Below the pieces are notes generated by a model. That model saw only the letters and a program-made list of their open reading frames with translations. It had not been told where the DNA came from and searched no databases. 64,000 bases of DNA, from assembly GCA_963921795.1 (NCBI GenBank), contig OY997660.1, positions 3,631,499-3,695,498 of the forward strand. Direction: 5' to 3'. Below are positions 49,523-62,667 of this stretch, piece after piece (the first letter of the stretch is position 1; every line of letters starts with the position of its first letter). A program made the translations under genes and the position numbers. The stretch is from Nannobrachium achirus (lineage: Eukaryota > Chordata > Actinopteri > Myctophiformes > Myctophidae).

Positions 49523-50049
49523 CTTCACTTGAAGTCTGGAGTCTATTATGTACAGTGTATTCTGGACAGTTGTGGACACTCTGCAACTAACCTAACCTAA
49601 CACACACTATGTGTTAATGTTGATCAATATAATAATGTAAAAATACAAAGTTAAGTAGACCTAAGTAAGAAATAGTAAATACATTGTAATAATACATTGA
49701 AGGGGAAAATGTAGGAAAACAAATGCAACTCAGCATTGAATTTATGGCAAACATTTTGCTAACCCTTTCCAAATAATATACAATTAAGAAGTGGGATGTT
49801 ACACTTAGTAAGAGAAAGAATTAATGAAATATTACATTTTTAAAAAGCTAGAAGACTCACCTATTATAGTAACCATGTGAATTGCTAATAATGTTATGGG
49901 TCAGATGTGTAAAGATCTATCACATTGTATTGTTCTTTTCAGACTCAACAATAATAATGATGATGTTACTTAAATGCTGATCAATGTGTGAATCTGGCTC
50001 TTATCAGGTGTGTGTTTTCTCTCCCTGTCCTGTCCTGTGCTGTCCTCAG

Positions 50050-53132
<3,083 letters not shown>

Positions 53133-53136
53133 TTCC

Positions 53137-53290
53137 CCGGGGCAGACCGAGGGCCAGATGGGAACGCCTGGGGATGTCCCAGGAGGAAGCTGCTAATGTT
53201 GCTCAGGACAGGGACGTTTGGAGCTCTCTGCTGGAGCTGCTGCCCCCGCGACCCGACTCCGGATAAGCGGTTGAAGATGGATGGATGCAT
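53137..53290 (+). mobile_element. RTE-clade (Rex3-like) LINE 3' end
   Basis: A frame with RPRARWERLGMSQEEAANVA and LLELLPPRPDSG, then GGATAAGCGGTTGAAGATGG and GATG repeats, as at 37135. Confidence 0.75.
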
Positions 53291-53428
53291 TATTTGGTGT
53301 TTTTTTTTTTCACTGGATCCGGAGAATTGATTTGCAGAATTCTGTGTGCAGGTTCTCAGTTTGGTGTTTGTCCCATTTTTTCCAGGTCTTGGTTTGCAGA
53401 TGGTCTCCAGATCTCACAACCACACAGA

Positions 53429-54282
53429 GGGGAATTGGTTCTGTCACTGAGTCCAGTAGTTTAAGGTTCTATCACTGAGTCCAGTAGTTTAAGGTTCTGT
53501 CACTGAGTCCAGTAGTTTAAGGTTCTATCACTGAGTCCAGTAGTTTAAGGTTCTATCACTGAGTCCAGTAGTTTAAGGTTCTATCACTGAGTCCAGTAGT
53601 TTAAGGTTCTATCACTGAGTCCAGTAGTTTCTATCACTGAGTCCAGTAGTTTAAGGTTCTATCACTGAGTCCAGTAGTTTAAGGTTCTGTCACTGAGTCC
53701 AGTAGTTTAAGGTTCTGTCACTGAGTCCAGTAGTTTAAGGTTCTATCACTGAGTCCAGTAGTTTAAGGTTCTGTCACTGAGTCCAGTAGTTTAAGGTTCT
53801 ATCACTGAGTCCAGTAGTTTAAGGTTGTATCATTGAGTCCAGTAGTTTAAGGTTCTATCACTGAGTCCAGTAGTTTAAGGTTGTATCATTGAGTCCAGTA
53901 GTTTAAGTTCTATCACTGAGTCCAGTAGTTTAAGGTTCTATCACTGAGTCCAGTAGTTTAAGGTTCTATCACTGAGTCCAGTAGTTTAAGGTTCTATCAC
54001 TGAGTCCAGTAGTTTAAGGTTGTATCATTGAGTCCAGTAGTTTAAGGTTGTATCATTGAGTCCAGTAGTTTAAGGTTCTATCATTGAGTCCAGTAGTTTA
54101 AGGTTCTATCACTGAGTCCAGTAGTTTAAGGTTCTATCACTGAGTCCAGTAGTTTAAGGTTCTATCACTGAGTCCAGTAGTTTAAGGTTCTATCACTGAG
54201 TCCAGTAGTTTAAGGTTCTATCATTGAGTCCAGTAGTTTAAGGTTCTATCACTGAGTCCAGTAGTTTAAGGTTCTATCACTG
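53429..54282 (+). repeat. 28-bp minisatellite, about 31 units
   Basis: Units read ATCACTGAGTCCAGTAG then TTTAAGGTTCT, with C/G and C/T variants at fixed places (GTCACTG, GTATCATTG). One unit is shortened at about 53630. There are no unique spacers. Confidence 0.97.
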
Positions 54283-54287
54283 AGTCT

Positions 54288-54457
54288 GTTACACACATGT
54301 AATGAAGAAGGCTCTTCAGTAAGGTGCAACACATTTATTTTAGTTTCCAGGTAGTGGGGTATCTGTGAAACACAGTTGAAACATATAGTTTACATTCAGC
54401 AGTGTCTGACTGACGTCTTGACTAGACTGAACTGATATGAATACAGTTTCCGGTTTC
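54288..54457 (-). mobile_element. LTR-like terminal segment (Ty3/gypsy fossil)
   Basis: On the minus strand it ends AATAAATGTG... GTGTAACA, a plausible LTR 3' end with polyadenylation signal. It shares about 93 bp (GTGAAACCGGAAACTG to CAACTGTGTTTCAC) with 57596-57689. The + strand edge TGTTACACAC directly abuts the minisatellite. Confidence 0.55.
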
Positions 54458-55087
54458 ACATTAATACAGTAACAGTACATAAACAATCAATAGCAATCAA
54501 TCACTATAGCTGCTCAAAGCAATATACTCCTTTCCTGTCCAACTGCACCATGACAATAGTTAAATTCAAAAATAGCATTGAACAACATATTTTCAATAAA
54601 CACTCTCTCAGTGCAATAATCATTCATTTACAGTAATACTAATATAAGCTTTCTGATGCAAATGTAACAAACAGCCAACATTCATATATTCAAACTCCCT
54701 ATATTCATTTATCCTCCAAAACACACCAACACTGTATTAGAAACCTGCACAGATTATGTTGGTTATTGTATAAACATTTCAGTCCTCCCTTAATCACAGT
54801 GGCTGTCTCTGTGTTGTAGTGTTAGCCTGCTAAATGCTAATGGTAAACACAAGGGTAAACTCACTCTCATCATAACAACACACTTGTATAACTCTCTGCC
54901 CATCTGCCCATTCAGTTACTCATTTATGCATTCTATACTCCTTTGTCCTCATAGTAGCTCTTACCTGTGAAACACCAATCTGGGAACCCATCGTCAAAGA
55001 AGAAAGGGCGACACCTATCGGTCGGCCTCTCTTCCTTTGACTCTGGGACCAACATAGAAAGGGGCGGGGATACATGGAATTCCCCGG
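54458..55087. other. Sequence between LTR-like pieces, no gene seen
   Basis: AT-rich. It ends in a GC-richer stretch (GGGGCGGGG near 55063) that could be a promoter of the following frame. Confidence 0.4.
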
Positions 55088-55477
55088 TTGAGAACGAATT
55101 TTAAAACTAGTTCCGCTTTGAAGCCTGGTCCGCCCCTTGGTTTGGTTCCCTCCCGAAACTACTATAGCGGAACTGCTACTCTACACACGGAACACAAGTT
55201 ACACAACAGACAACCACAACAACGACGACGCAACATAGATGCTACTGTGGACGAGGAACTGTTTTCTAGCGTGCTTACAAGTGTTTCTCAGTTACACAAT
55301 ATTGAACAATTAAAACCTCTTCAGCCCATTTGTTTTAAGTACTTGATAGATCGGCGACGACGGCGAGATGTTTGGCATGTTTGGCCGCCTGGATCCTGTT
55401 ATCCTGCTTTCCCAGAGAGAAGGAACAAGGACCCCATCGTTTTTACCCCATATGCTGCGCTGAATGAAGCTGGATGA
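55088..55477 (+). CDS. Possible N-terminal fragment of a RecQ-like helicase
   Basis: A 129-codon frame. Its second half, TVDEELFSSVLTSVSQLHNI then EQLKPLQPICFKYLIDR and DVWHVWPPGS, resembles the region before and at the nucleotide-binding loop of RecQ-like helicases (LKPLQ, then xDVFxxLPTGxGKS). The loop itself is not intact, and no later helicase motifs follow. The start is uncertain; translation could begin within the frame. It may be a decayed or chance resemblance. Confidence 0.3.
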   Translation: MRTNFKTSSALKPGPPLGLVPSRNYYSGTATLHTEHKLHNRQPQQRRRNIDATVDEELFSSVLTSVSQLHNIEQLKPLQPICFKYLIDRRRRRDVWHVWPPGSCYPAFPERRNKDPIVFTPYAALNEAG

Positions 55478-55486
55478 TCTGCTGAT

Positions 55487-55975
55487 GATCTGCTGCAGAC
55501 CAGTGACCAAGACACAACGAATTTACCCACAATAAGCAAACGTTTATATAGCCTCGGATGTCATGGTGTGTTGCAATACAGTGGATTGATGTTTTAAATC
55601 AATATGGGATGTTATGATAATGTATAACTGCTTTAACCTCGCCTACCAGGCTTTCTCCCGGCTGGCTAACTGCAGTAAGCTAGCGTGTTAGCATACGGCC
55701 GTCATGTTTTCAGCTCGTCTTTTTAAACATTTACAGTTGCCTTATATTACTCTATAAATCTATCTATGATGTGTGCTTTTACTAATACTGGCGTGCTTAG
55801 GCAATGTAGTGGGAAAAGTACTCGCATTCTTTACTTAAGTATCATGCAATACGGGCACAAGTCTTGTATTCAAAATGTAGCCCTTGAGTAAAAAAGTATA
55901 AAAGCATTGGTATCAAAATGTACCAAAAGCAGAAAGTAGTACTCAAAGTACCCATTGTGCAGAATGTAACCAAGG
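55487..55975 (+). repeat. Duplicated segment, first copy
   Basis: Shares CTGCTGCAGACCAGTGACCA, CTCGGATGTCATGGTGTG, AGCTAGCGTGTTAGCATACG and CTCAAAGTACCCATTGTGCA with 56527-56952. This copy has about 33 bp extra after the GTGTG. Confidence 0.92.
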
Positions 55976-56526
55976 TGTTTAAATAAGTGTAGATTGTACG
56001 CTATTTCAATATCTTGTCCTGTCTCACAAAAGATGATGTTATGCTATGAAACAGTTCGTTTTTATTTATAGAATAATCTCTCAATAACAGACTATTTTTT
56101 CCCTTTTATTTGATGATGGTTAGCCGTATTGTTTATAGAATAAACCCTAAAGTTATGTTGCATTTATGTAGGCCTACTGTATACTACGTTTACAATGTGT
56201 ATGATTATCTGTATAATAAACATTTGGTTTGATTAACAAATGTATCGTTCTATGCACAGATAATGTTGCTTAATGTGTATGCCTATGGTACTGTTAATAT
56301 TTAATGTTAATGTTAGTATGAAGCTAATTATAAAGCTTACATGAATGATGATGGACTGAAAAGCTAATGAGAAGTTGTGACTCTATTAGCATACAAGCAA
56401 TCTGCATTTAAATAAGCTGTGTTGGAATGTGTCAAACTGTCAACAATGGCTTGTGAAATCAAAGAATGCCACTTTCAATATGAAACCCATTTAGATTGAA
56501 ATGGTTCACTTATTTATATGAATGAT
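55976..56526. other. AT-rich DNA between duplicates
   Basis: No coding pattern recognised. Confidence 0.5.
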
Positions 56527-56952
56527 GGATCTGCTGCAGACCAGTGACCAAGACACAACGAATTTACCCACAATAAGCAAACGTTTATATAGCCTCGGAT
56601 GTCATGGTGTGGGATGTTATGATAATGTATAACTGCTTTAACCTCGCCTACCAGGCTTTCTCCCGGCTGGCTAACTGCAGTAAGCTAGCGTGTTAGCATA
56701 CGGCCGTCAGGTTTTCACTTTTCAGGTCGTCTTTTTAAACATTTACAGTTGCCTTATATTACTCTATAAATCTATCTGTGATGTGTGCTTTTACTAATAC
56801 TGGCGTGCTTAGGCAATGTAGTGGGAAAAGTACTCGCATTCTTTACTTAAGTATCATGCACAAGTCTTGTATTAAAAATGTAGCCCTTGAGTAAAAGTAT
56901 TGCAAAAGCAGAAAGTAGTACTCAAAGTACCCATTGTGCAGAATGTAACCAC
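56527..56952 (+). repeat. Duplicated segment, second copy
   Basis: Second copy of 55487-55975. It ends in repeat P and is followed by a hairpin half at 56945-56990 (GTTGTGAGCTTGTAGATCAG). Confidence 0.92.
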
Positions 56953-57595
56953 AATGCGACGTTGTTGTGAGCTTGTAGATCAGCTATTTTTAAATAGCCT
57001 GTCTAGGAATAAAATAGGGCTAGTTGATTAATGTATGTTTTATAATATAATAATTTAATACATGAGTCTTTTAGACTAGAAGTTGCAACGTTTACATTTA
57101 CTCTATACTAATAATAATACACTAAAATCTAAATTCATATAGGCATATTGCTGCACTTTACTGTGTAGACTAACAAATGTAGTTCGTTATTGTAATGTAG
57201 AACATTCTTCCTTCCATTTAATTCTATTGTTATGCACAACGATTTCCAAAAGCATTCTTTGATTGTGCAAATAGTGGCAATGTGAAACCCATACATTGTG
57301 TGGAAAACCGGGTGGGTCAATGAATATTTAAATGGAGCAATTCGCTTGTCTATATAGACTACAGAGGGATTTATTTAGCTGCACAAAGAATATGTACAGT
57401 TGAAAGATGGTTTGTTTCCACCCGTGAGGGGGAATGCATAGTCAACGCACACATTAGATACCGCCCACTATGTTTGATTGGTCAAAAGCGCTGCCTGTCA
57501 CCAGACTTGGGTACCGCCCAAAATCCCTTCCGTGAGTTTGGTGTGTGACAGACTCAGTAGCGTAGCGTTCTCTGAGGCTGTTCTTGAGAGACTAG
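56953..57595. other. Intergenic-type DNA, no gene seen
   Basis: No supported exon. Contains the hairpin half noted in the preceding entry. Confidence 0.45.
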
Positions 57596-57930
57596 TGAAA
57601 CACAGTTGAAACATATAGTTTACATTCAGCAGTGTCTGACTGACGTCTTGACTAGACTGAACTGATATGAATACAGTTTCCGGTTTCACGTAAGAGCACA
57701 TGTTGCTCACTCAACCTCACAGTCAACCTCACAGCGCCCTCTGCTGTCCTTTTAATGTAACAAGCACAAAACAGTGTCTAGTTCTGCTGGCAGAAATTAC
57801 AGGCAACAATCATCAATGAAAATACAATCTCACGTTATGAAATGGATTCACTGTGTGTGTTTTAAATGGGGGGGTCATGTTTTACTTAACTTTACAGTCT
57901 TTTTACCCAAATAATCCCTTAGAGGCCACA
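57596..57930 (-). mobile_element. LTR-like segment after pol
   Basis: Begins TGTGGCCTCTAAGG directly after the purine tract on the minus strand. Its far part repeats 93 bp of 54365-54457, so the 3.1 kb between the two pieces looks inserted or trapped by recombination. Confidence 0.55.
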
Positions 57931-57980
57931 CTCTCCCCCACAAAATGAAATGTCTCCTGACATTTCTGGTAATGTTCAAT

Positions 57981-60900
57981 TCAACATGGTCCCTCAACAG
58001 TCCATGGTCGCCATAAGGGTTTCCATTCACTACCCTGAGTGTCTCTAATGACACAATGTCTGGTGATCAAAGAAGGCTGACCTAATGTGTCATAACTCAG
58101 TACCACTGGCCGATGCCTCTGTCTCTGTGGGTGTTGTCTTACCGGTTGGGACTGATCTGCTTCTAACTCACCACCCACATGGCTGTCCAGGCCTGGTTCA
58201 GGTCTCGGCGACTGTAGTGGCAAATCCTCTTCACTTCGTAGTGGCATATCCTCTTCAATTTGTAGTGGCATATCCTCTTCAATTCGTAGTGGCATATCCT
58301 CTTCAATAAGTAGTGGCACATCCTCTTCAATGTAGAGATGCTGAGGACTCTGGTGTGGCTTGAACGGCTCTGCCTGAGGATCCAACAACTGTTGACTCGG
58401 CTGGTTTCTGCTGCTGGATCTGAGACGCCACTTGTAGGTATCACCGTAGTCATCATCGGCGTCATCGTTGAAATCACCGCCGGACTCTGGACGTTGCAGC
58501 TCTCCACGTTGTGGTCTCCTCTTCCTCTTTGTTGAGCTCTGGGGGTCTCGCTGTGGCTGATGGGACTTGTCTGGTGACTGCTCTAAGGGTAGGTGGTCAC
58601 ACGGCAGCAAGAGATTTCTGTGGACCACTCTGTCCCTTCCTTTGCCATTTTCTGGGATGACATGATAGACTGGGCTGCTGTTGTCACCCTTCCTTTCTTT
58701 GACTCTGTAGACTTGGTTCTCCCAAAATGACCGGATCTTCCCAGACCCACCTCTTGGGGTCAGGTTGCGAATAAGAACTCGATCGCCGGGTTCAAGGTCT
58801 CTCCCCTGCACCTTTCTGTCATAGTGAGCTTTTCCCCGAGCTGCACCTTTGTCTGCTGTACGGGCAGCTATCTGGTATGCTTCTTGCATTCTCTTCTTCC
58901 AGCGACTCACATAGTCCTCATAGGTGTCATGGGCCTCATTAACTTTGAAATTGAACAGAAGATCGATTGGCAGGCGAGGCGATCTTCCAAAGAGGAGGTA
59001 GTAGGGTGTAAAGCCTGTTGCCTCATTCTTTGTACAGTTGTAGGCATGGACAACTTTAGCCAAGGACTCTTTCCAATCTTCCTTCTCTTTGTCTTCGAGG
59101 GTCTGCAACATTGACAATAGGGTACGGTTAAACCTCTCAACCTGCCCATTTCCTTGTGGGTGGTAAGGTGTCGTGTGGGAGCCCTGGATGCCTGAGAGGT
59201 CCTTCAGCCTGGCCATCAGGTTGTTCTCAAACTCCTTCCCCATGTCATGGTGTAGACGATTGAAAAAACCAAACTTGAGTGCGAAGTCGTTGAAGAGTTT
59301 CTCCGCCACTGTTTTCGCCGCCTTGTTCTTTGTAGCATAGGCTTGTGCAAACCTCGTAAAATGATCCATGACCACCAATATGTACTCATAGCCATGCTTG
59401 CATTTGTCCAAATGGAGAAAGTCTATTGAGACTAATTCAACCAATATGTACTCATAGCCATGCTTGCATTTGTCCAAATGGAGAAAGTCTATTGAGACTA
59501 ATTCAAATGGATAGGTGGTATGGATAGGCCTCAAAGGTGCACGGGTCTGCTTGCTCGGTTTCTTCCTTTTAAGACAATCACACACACTAGTAACGAAATG
59601 TTCTACCTCTTTGTGCATTTGTGGCCAGTAGAACCTCTCTCGGATGAGGTCAAGCGTCCTCTCCACACCTAGGTGGCCCATGTCCTGGTGCAGTTCTTTG
59701 AAAACCAGTGGGCAGTAGGCTTTGGGAATCACCAGCTGTTCTCGTAGAGAGGTTCTGCGGCGCAGGACACCATCCTCATCTACGTGGATCTTTAGCCACT
59801 GTTTGAGTAACGTAGCTGCAGCAGGGTTTTCTGTTCTCATCTCAGTTCTACTGGGTCTCCTGTTCTGTGACTTGTACCAAAGGACTCTGGATATGATTTC
59901 ATCCTCTTCCTGAGCTTTGCATATTTGGGCTGAAGTGAGAGGCTGACCAGTCTCACAGTCTTTCACAAGGCTCAAGGCGTTGATGTGGACCACTCCAATG
60001 CCTTGGCGCGGGGCTATCCTTTCCACCATCACGCTTTCCATGGACGCACTGATTGCATCTTGACTTGCCTCCGCAGTACAGCTTCTCATGTAGTCCTCTA
60101 TGTCCAAAGGCATCCGAGACAACCCATCAGCATCTGCGTTGTTTTTCCCGGGGCGATAGCGTATGGTGAAGTTGTAATCTGCTAACTCCGCCACCCATCT
60201 GTGCCCTGTAGCATTGAGTTTTGCAGTGGTGAGCACATAAGTCAAGGGATTGTTGTCTGTGTAAGCCACAAATGATGGAGCATGGAACAAGTAGTCACGG
60301 AACCGCTCACAGACGGCCCACTTCAATGCTAAAAACTCCAGCTTCCCCGAATGCAGATGGTACCTCTTCTCTGATGGACTCAGGGTACGGGAGCCATACG
60401 CTATCACTCTCATCTTCCCCTGCTGACGCTGATACAATACAGCACCCAAACCAACCTGGGATGCGTCGCAATGTAACACAAAGGGCTGGGTGAAGTCAGG
60501 ATATCCCAGGACAGGGGGCTTTGTGAGGGCGTCAATCAGCTGGTTCAGCACTTCCTGGTGAGAGCTGGTCCACTGTATGGGTGCACGTGATGGTAACTGA
60601 CCTTTCTTGTTCTTTACGGTTTTCTTGTGTCTTGCTGCTGGTGGGTCAGGCTTGTGCTCTTCGGGGCTTGGGACAGTTAGTAGGCTGTACAGTGGAAGGG
60701 CCACGCGGGAGAAATTGGGGATATAAGGCCTATAATAAGATAGGAACCCTAGCACCTGGCGCAGATCACCGACAGTGGCAATTGTCCTTTCCTTCAGGTT
60801 CATCACAGGCGCCATCTCCACAGGGTCCATGGTGTAGCCTTCTCCTGTCACCAGCCTGCCAAGAAACCGCACACTGGATTTAAACAACTCACACTTCTTT

Positions 60901-62123
60901 GGGGTTAACTTAACGCCATGCTCTTTGTAGCGCTGGAGGACTAAACGGACATGCTCCAGGTGTTCTTCAAAGCTGCTGCTGTGTACCAGGTTGTCATCTA
61001 GGTATGGGAGACAGACCCTGTCTCTCAGGCCAGCCAGGCAATGTTCCATGCTCCTCTGGAATTCCGCAGGGGCAGAGCTCAGGCCAAACGGTATGCGTAC
61101 CCATTGATAGAGCCCCCAGGGCGTGATGAAGGCCGTCAGTGGACGGCTCGCTTCATCAAGGGAGCCCTGGTGGTAAGCCTTCCCCTGATCCAGCACTGAA
61201 AACAATGAGCTTCCCCCCAGTGCATCCAGCATGTCCTGGATCCTTGGTATGGGATGCCGGTCTGGCACTGACTTGCGGTTCAGTTCTCTGTAGTCGCAGC
61301 AGAGGCGCAGGCTACCATCTTTCTTCCGGACACATACCACTGGCGACGAATATGGTGACCGTGATGGAGTGATCCACCCCTTGTTCAACAGATCCTGCAG
61401 GTACTCTTTTACTTCATTGTGGAGAGGCTTTGGAACAGACATGTAGGTCTTTTGTACTGGACTGGTGTTGTTGAGGGTGATATGCATCTGAAGAGAGGGT
61501 ATGTAGCCTACATCATCACTGTCGAATGCAAAGGCTTGACACTCCTCTCTCAACATTGTCTTTGCCGCTTTCTGCTGCCCCTCTGTAAGGTGGTTGAGTT
61601 CCACAGGGGGGTCCCATGTCACTGGTCTCGCCTCTTGCTTGTTACTGGACTGTGGTGGAGGGTGTGACATGCCTGCTGCCCTGTTGGCCTTGGGCTCTTG
61701 GTCTGTCTGTTCAGGTGATGGCTGCTGGTCTTTGGTCTGAATGGCTGCTGAGTACACTGTTTTGACAGATTCAAGGTGTCCAATAACTTGGTGACGGTAC
61801 AGGCAAATTGTGTGGTTTGTGGTGTTTGTCATGGGTATTGGTACATACGGTACTTTCTTTTCTGGGACCTGCACCAGCACTTCATTGAGGACCACGCCCT
61901 CCGGTGTGGGGTTAAGTACGTCAGGTGAAAAATGCATGTCGAGGCCTCTAGCGTGTGCGCTCACATGTGCTCGGATGTAGACATTAGTGACTTGATTGGC
62001 TGGCAAAAATACCACTTTTCCACCTGTGCGCACCACTCCAGTCTCTTGGTCTGAAACACTGTTCTGCATGAGCTTCACCACATTCTGAGCAGTTTTCACT
62101 GTTATGGCAAATGCTTTACTCAC
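57981..62123 (-). CDS. pol: Ty3/gypsy pol: RT, RNase H, integrase (fossil element)
   Basis: An open frame of 1380 codons. In order: a post-protease linker; reverse transcriptase with [16 protein letters not shown] and the catalytic [11 protein letters not shown]; RNase H with [16 protein letters not shown] and YTDNNPL; integrase with a zinc-binding HHCC region starting [13 protein letters not shown], core segments MDHFTRFAQ and HDMGKEFEN, and [16 protein letters not shown]. The RT-RNase H-integrase order marks Ty3/gypsy (Metaviridae). The C-terminal tail holds short IEEDMPL repeats (58215-58335). Its start overlaps the end of the protease frame by four bases. Confidence 0.93.
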   Translation of the reverse strand: MSKAFAITVKTAQNVVKLMQNSVSDQETGVVRTGGKVVFLPANQVTNVYIRAHVSAHARGLDMHFSPDVLNPTPEGVVLNEVLVQVPEKKVPYVPIPMTNTTNHTICLYRHQVIGHLESVKTVYSAAIQTKDQQPSPEQTDQEPKANRAAGMSHPPPQSSNKQEARPVTWDPPVELNHLTEGQQKAAKTMLREECQAFAFDSDDVGYIPSLQMHITLNNTSPVQKTYMSVPKPLHNEVKEYLQDLLNKGWITPSRSPYSSPVVCVRKKDGSLRLCCDYRELNRKSVPDRHPIPRIQDMLDALGGSSLFSVLDQGKAYHQGSLDEASRPLTAFITPWGLYQWVRIPFGLSSAPAEFQRSMEHCLAGLRDRVCLPYLDDNLVHSSSFEEHLEHVRLVLQRYKEHGVKLTPKKCELFKSSVRFLGRLVTGEGYTMDPVEMAPVMNLKERTIATVGDLRQVLGFLSYYRPYIPNFSRVALPLYSLLTVPSPEEHKPDPPAARHKKTVKNKKGQLPSRAPIQWTSSHQEVLNQLIDALTKPPVLGYPDFTQPFVLHCDASQVGLGAVLYQRQQGKMRVIAYGSRTLSPSEKRYHLHSGKLEFLALKWAVCERFRDYLFHAPSFVAYTDNNPLTYVLTTAKLNATGHRWVAELADYNFTIRYRPGKNNADADGLSRMPLDIEDYMRSCTAEASQDAISASMESVMVERIAPRQGIGVVHINALSLVKDCETGQPLTSAQICKAQEEDEIISRVLWYKSQNRRPSRTEMRTENPAAATLLKQWLKIHVDEDGVLRRRTSLREQLVIPKAYCPLVFKELHQDMGHLGVERTLDLIRERFYWPQMHKEVEHFVTSVCDCLKRKKPSKQTRAPLRPIHTTYPFELVSIDFLHLDKCKHGYEYILVELVSIDFLHLDKCKHGYEYILVVMDHFTRFAQAYATKNKAAKTVAEKLFNDFALKFGFFNRLHHDMGKEFENNLMARLKDLSGIQGSHTTPYHPQGNGQVERFNRTLLSMLQTLEDKEKEDWKESLAKVVHAYNCTKNEATGFTPYYLLFGRSPRLPIDLLFNFKVNEAHDTYEDYVSRWKKRMQEAYQIAARTADKGAARGKAHYDRKVQGRDLEPGDRVLIRNLTPRGGSGKIRSFWENQVYRVKERKGDNSSPVYHVIPENGKGRDRVVHRNLLLPCDHLPLEQSPDKSHQPQRDPQSSTKRKRRPQRGELQRPESGGDFNDDADDDYGDTYKWRLRSSSRNQPSQQLLDPQAEPFKPHQSPQHLYIEEDVPLLIEEDMPLRIEEDMPLQIEEDMPLRSEEDLPLQSPRPEPGLDSHVGGELEADQSQPVRQHPQRQRHRPVVLSYDTLGQPSLITRHCVIRDTQGSEWKPLWRPWTVEGPC

Positions 62124-62656
62124 TTGTATGTTAGCTGCTTTCTTCCATCTTTAGTCTTCCCCTCATGTCGGTTGATGATGGCCTCGATGACATTATAGCC
62201 TATGATGGGGTCACAGGCAACTGCTGGATCGCTTGACACAAGTATTGGCACTTGTAGGTTGCTTGTCATGTGAGAGTTGCTGTCCAGCCGGAAGCTGACC
62301 TCAATCCAGCCAATATAGGGGATGGGGGTGTCATTGGCAGCGAGGACTGTAAGGGTCTCCCCCTCCAGGAGCTCTGAAATAGGGCGGGTAACTGTGTGGG
62401 GTAGGTGTGTCTGTCGCCAGGGCTCATTTACTATGCTGGACTGTGCCCCCGTGTCCCACAATACTTTAACTGGATGGTTGTCCATAATACAGTCCACCAT
62501 ACATCTGTTTCCAACAAGACCCACTAACCTTGACTGATGCTTGGGGGGTAGATACTGAACTGAATTCACAGCTGATGAGGCCTCGGCTGCCATTTCTCTG
62601 GGTGCTGTCATGGTCAGAGTTGTGGGGCTGGCTGGAGACTGCTTGCTTTGGGACAC
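62120..62656 (-). CDS. pro: Retroviral-type aspartic protease (fossil element)
   Basis: A frame of 178 codons containing [15 protein letters not shown]; the DTGA motif is the aspartic protease active site. It is separate from both gag and pol, an arrangement known in some Ty3/gypsy lineages. Confidence 0.85.
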   Translation of the reverse strand: MSQSKQSPASPTTLTMTAPREMAAEASSAVNSVQYLPPKHQSRLVGLVGNRCMVDCIMDNHPVKVLWDTGAQSSIVNEPWRQTHLPHTVTRPISELLEGETLTVLAANDTPIPYIGWIEVSFRLDSNSHMTSNLQVPILVSSDPAVACDPIIGYNVIEAIINRHEGKTKDGRKQLTYK

Positions 62657-62667
62657 TTCATTTAGAA

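Noticed and set aside
53429-54282. Possible CRISPR-like array (28-bp repeats)
   Set aside because: The repeats are contiguous with no unique spacers, and the genome is eukaryotic.
54288-57930. A single LTR of 3.6 kb
   Set aside because: The 93-bp internal repeat and unrelated middle sequence fit two LTR pieces with inserted DNA better.
60272-61667. Plus-strand frames opposite pol, gag and protease
   Set aside because: They are shadows of the long minus-strand coding frames.
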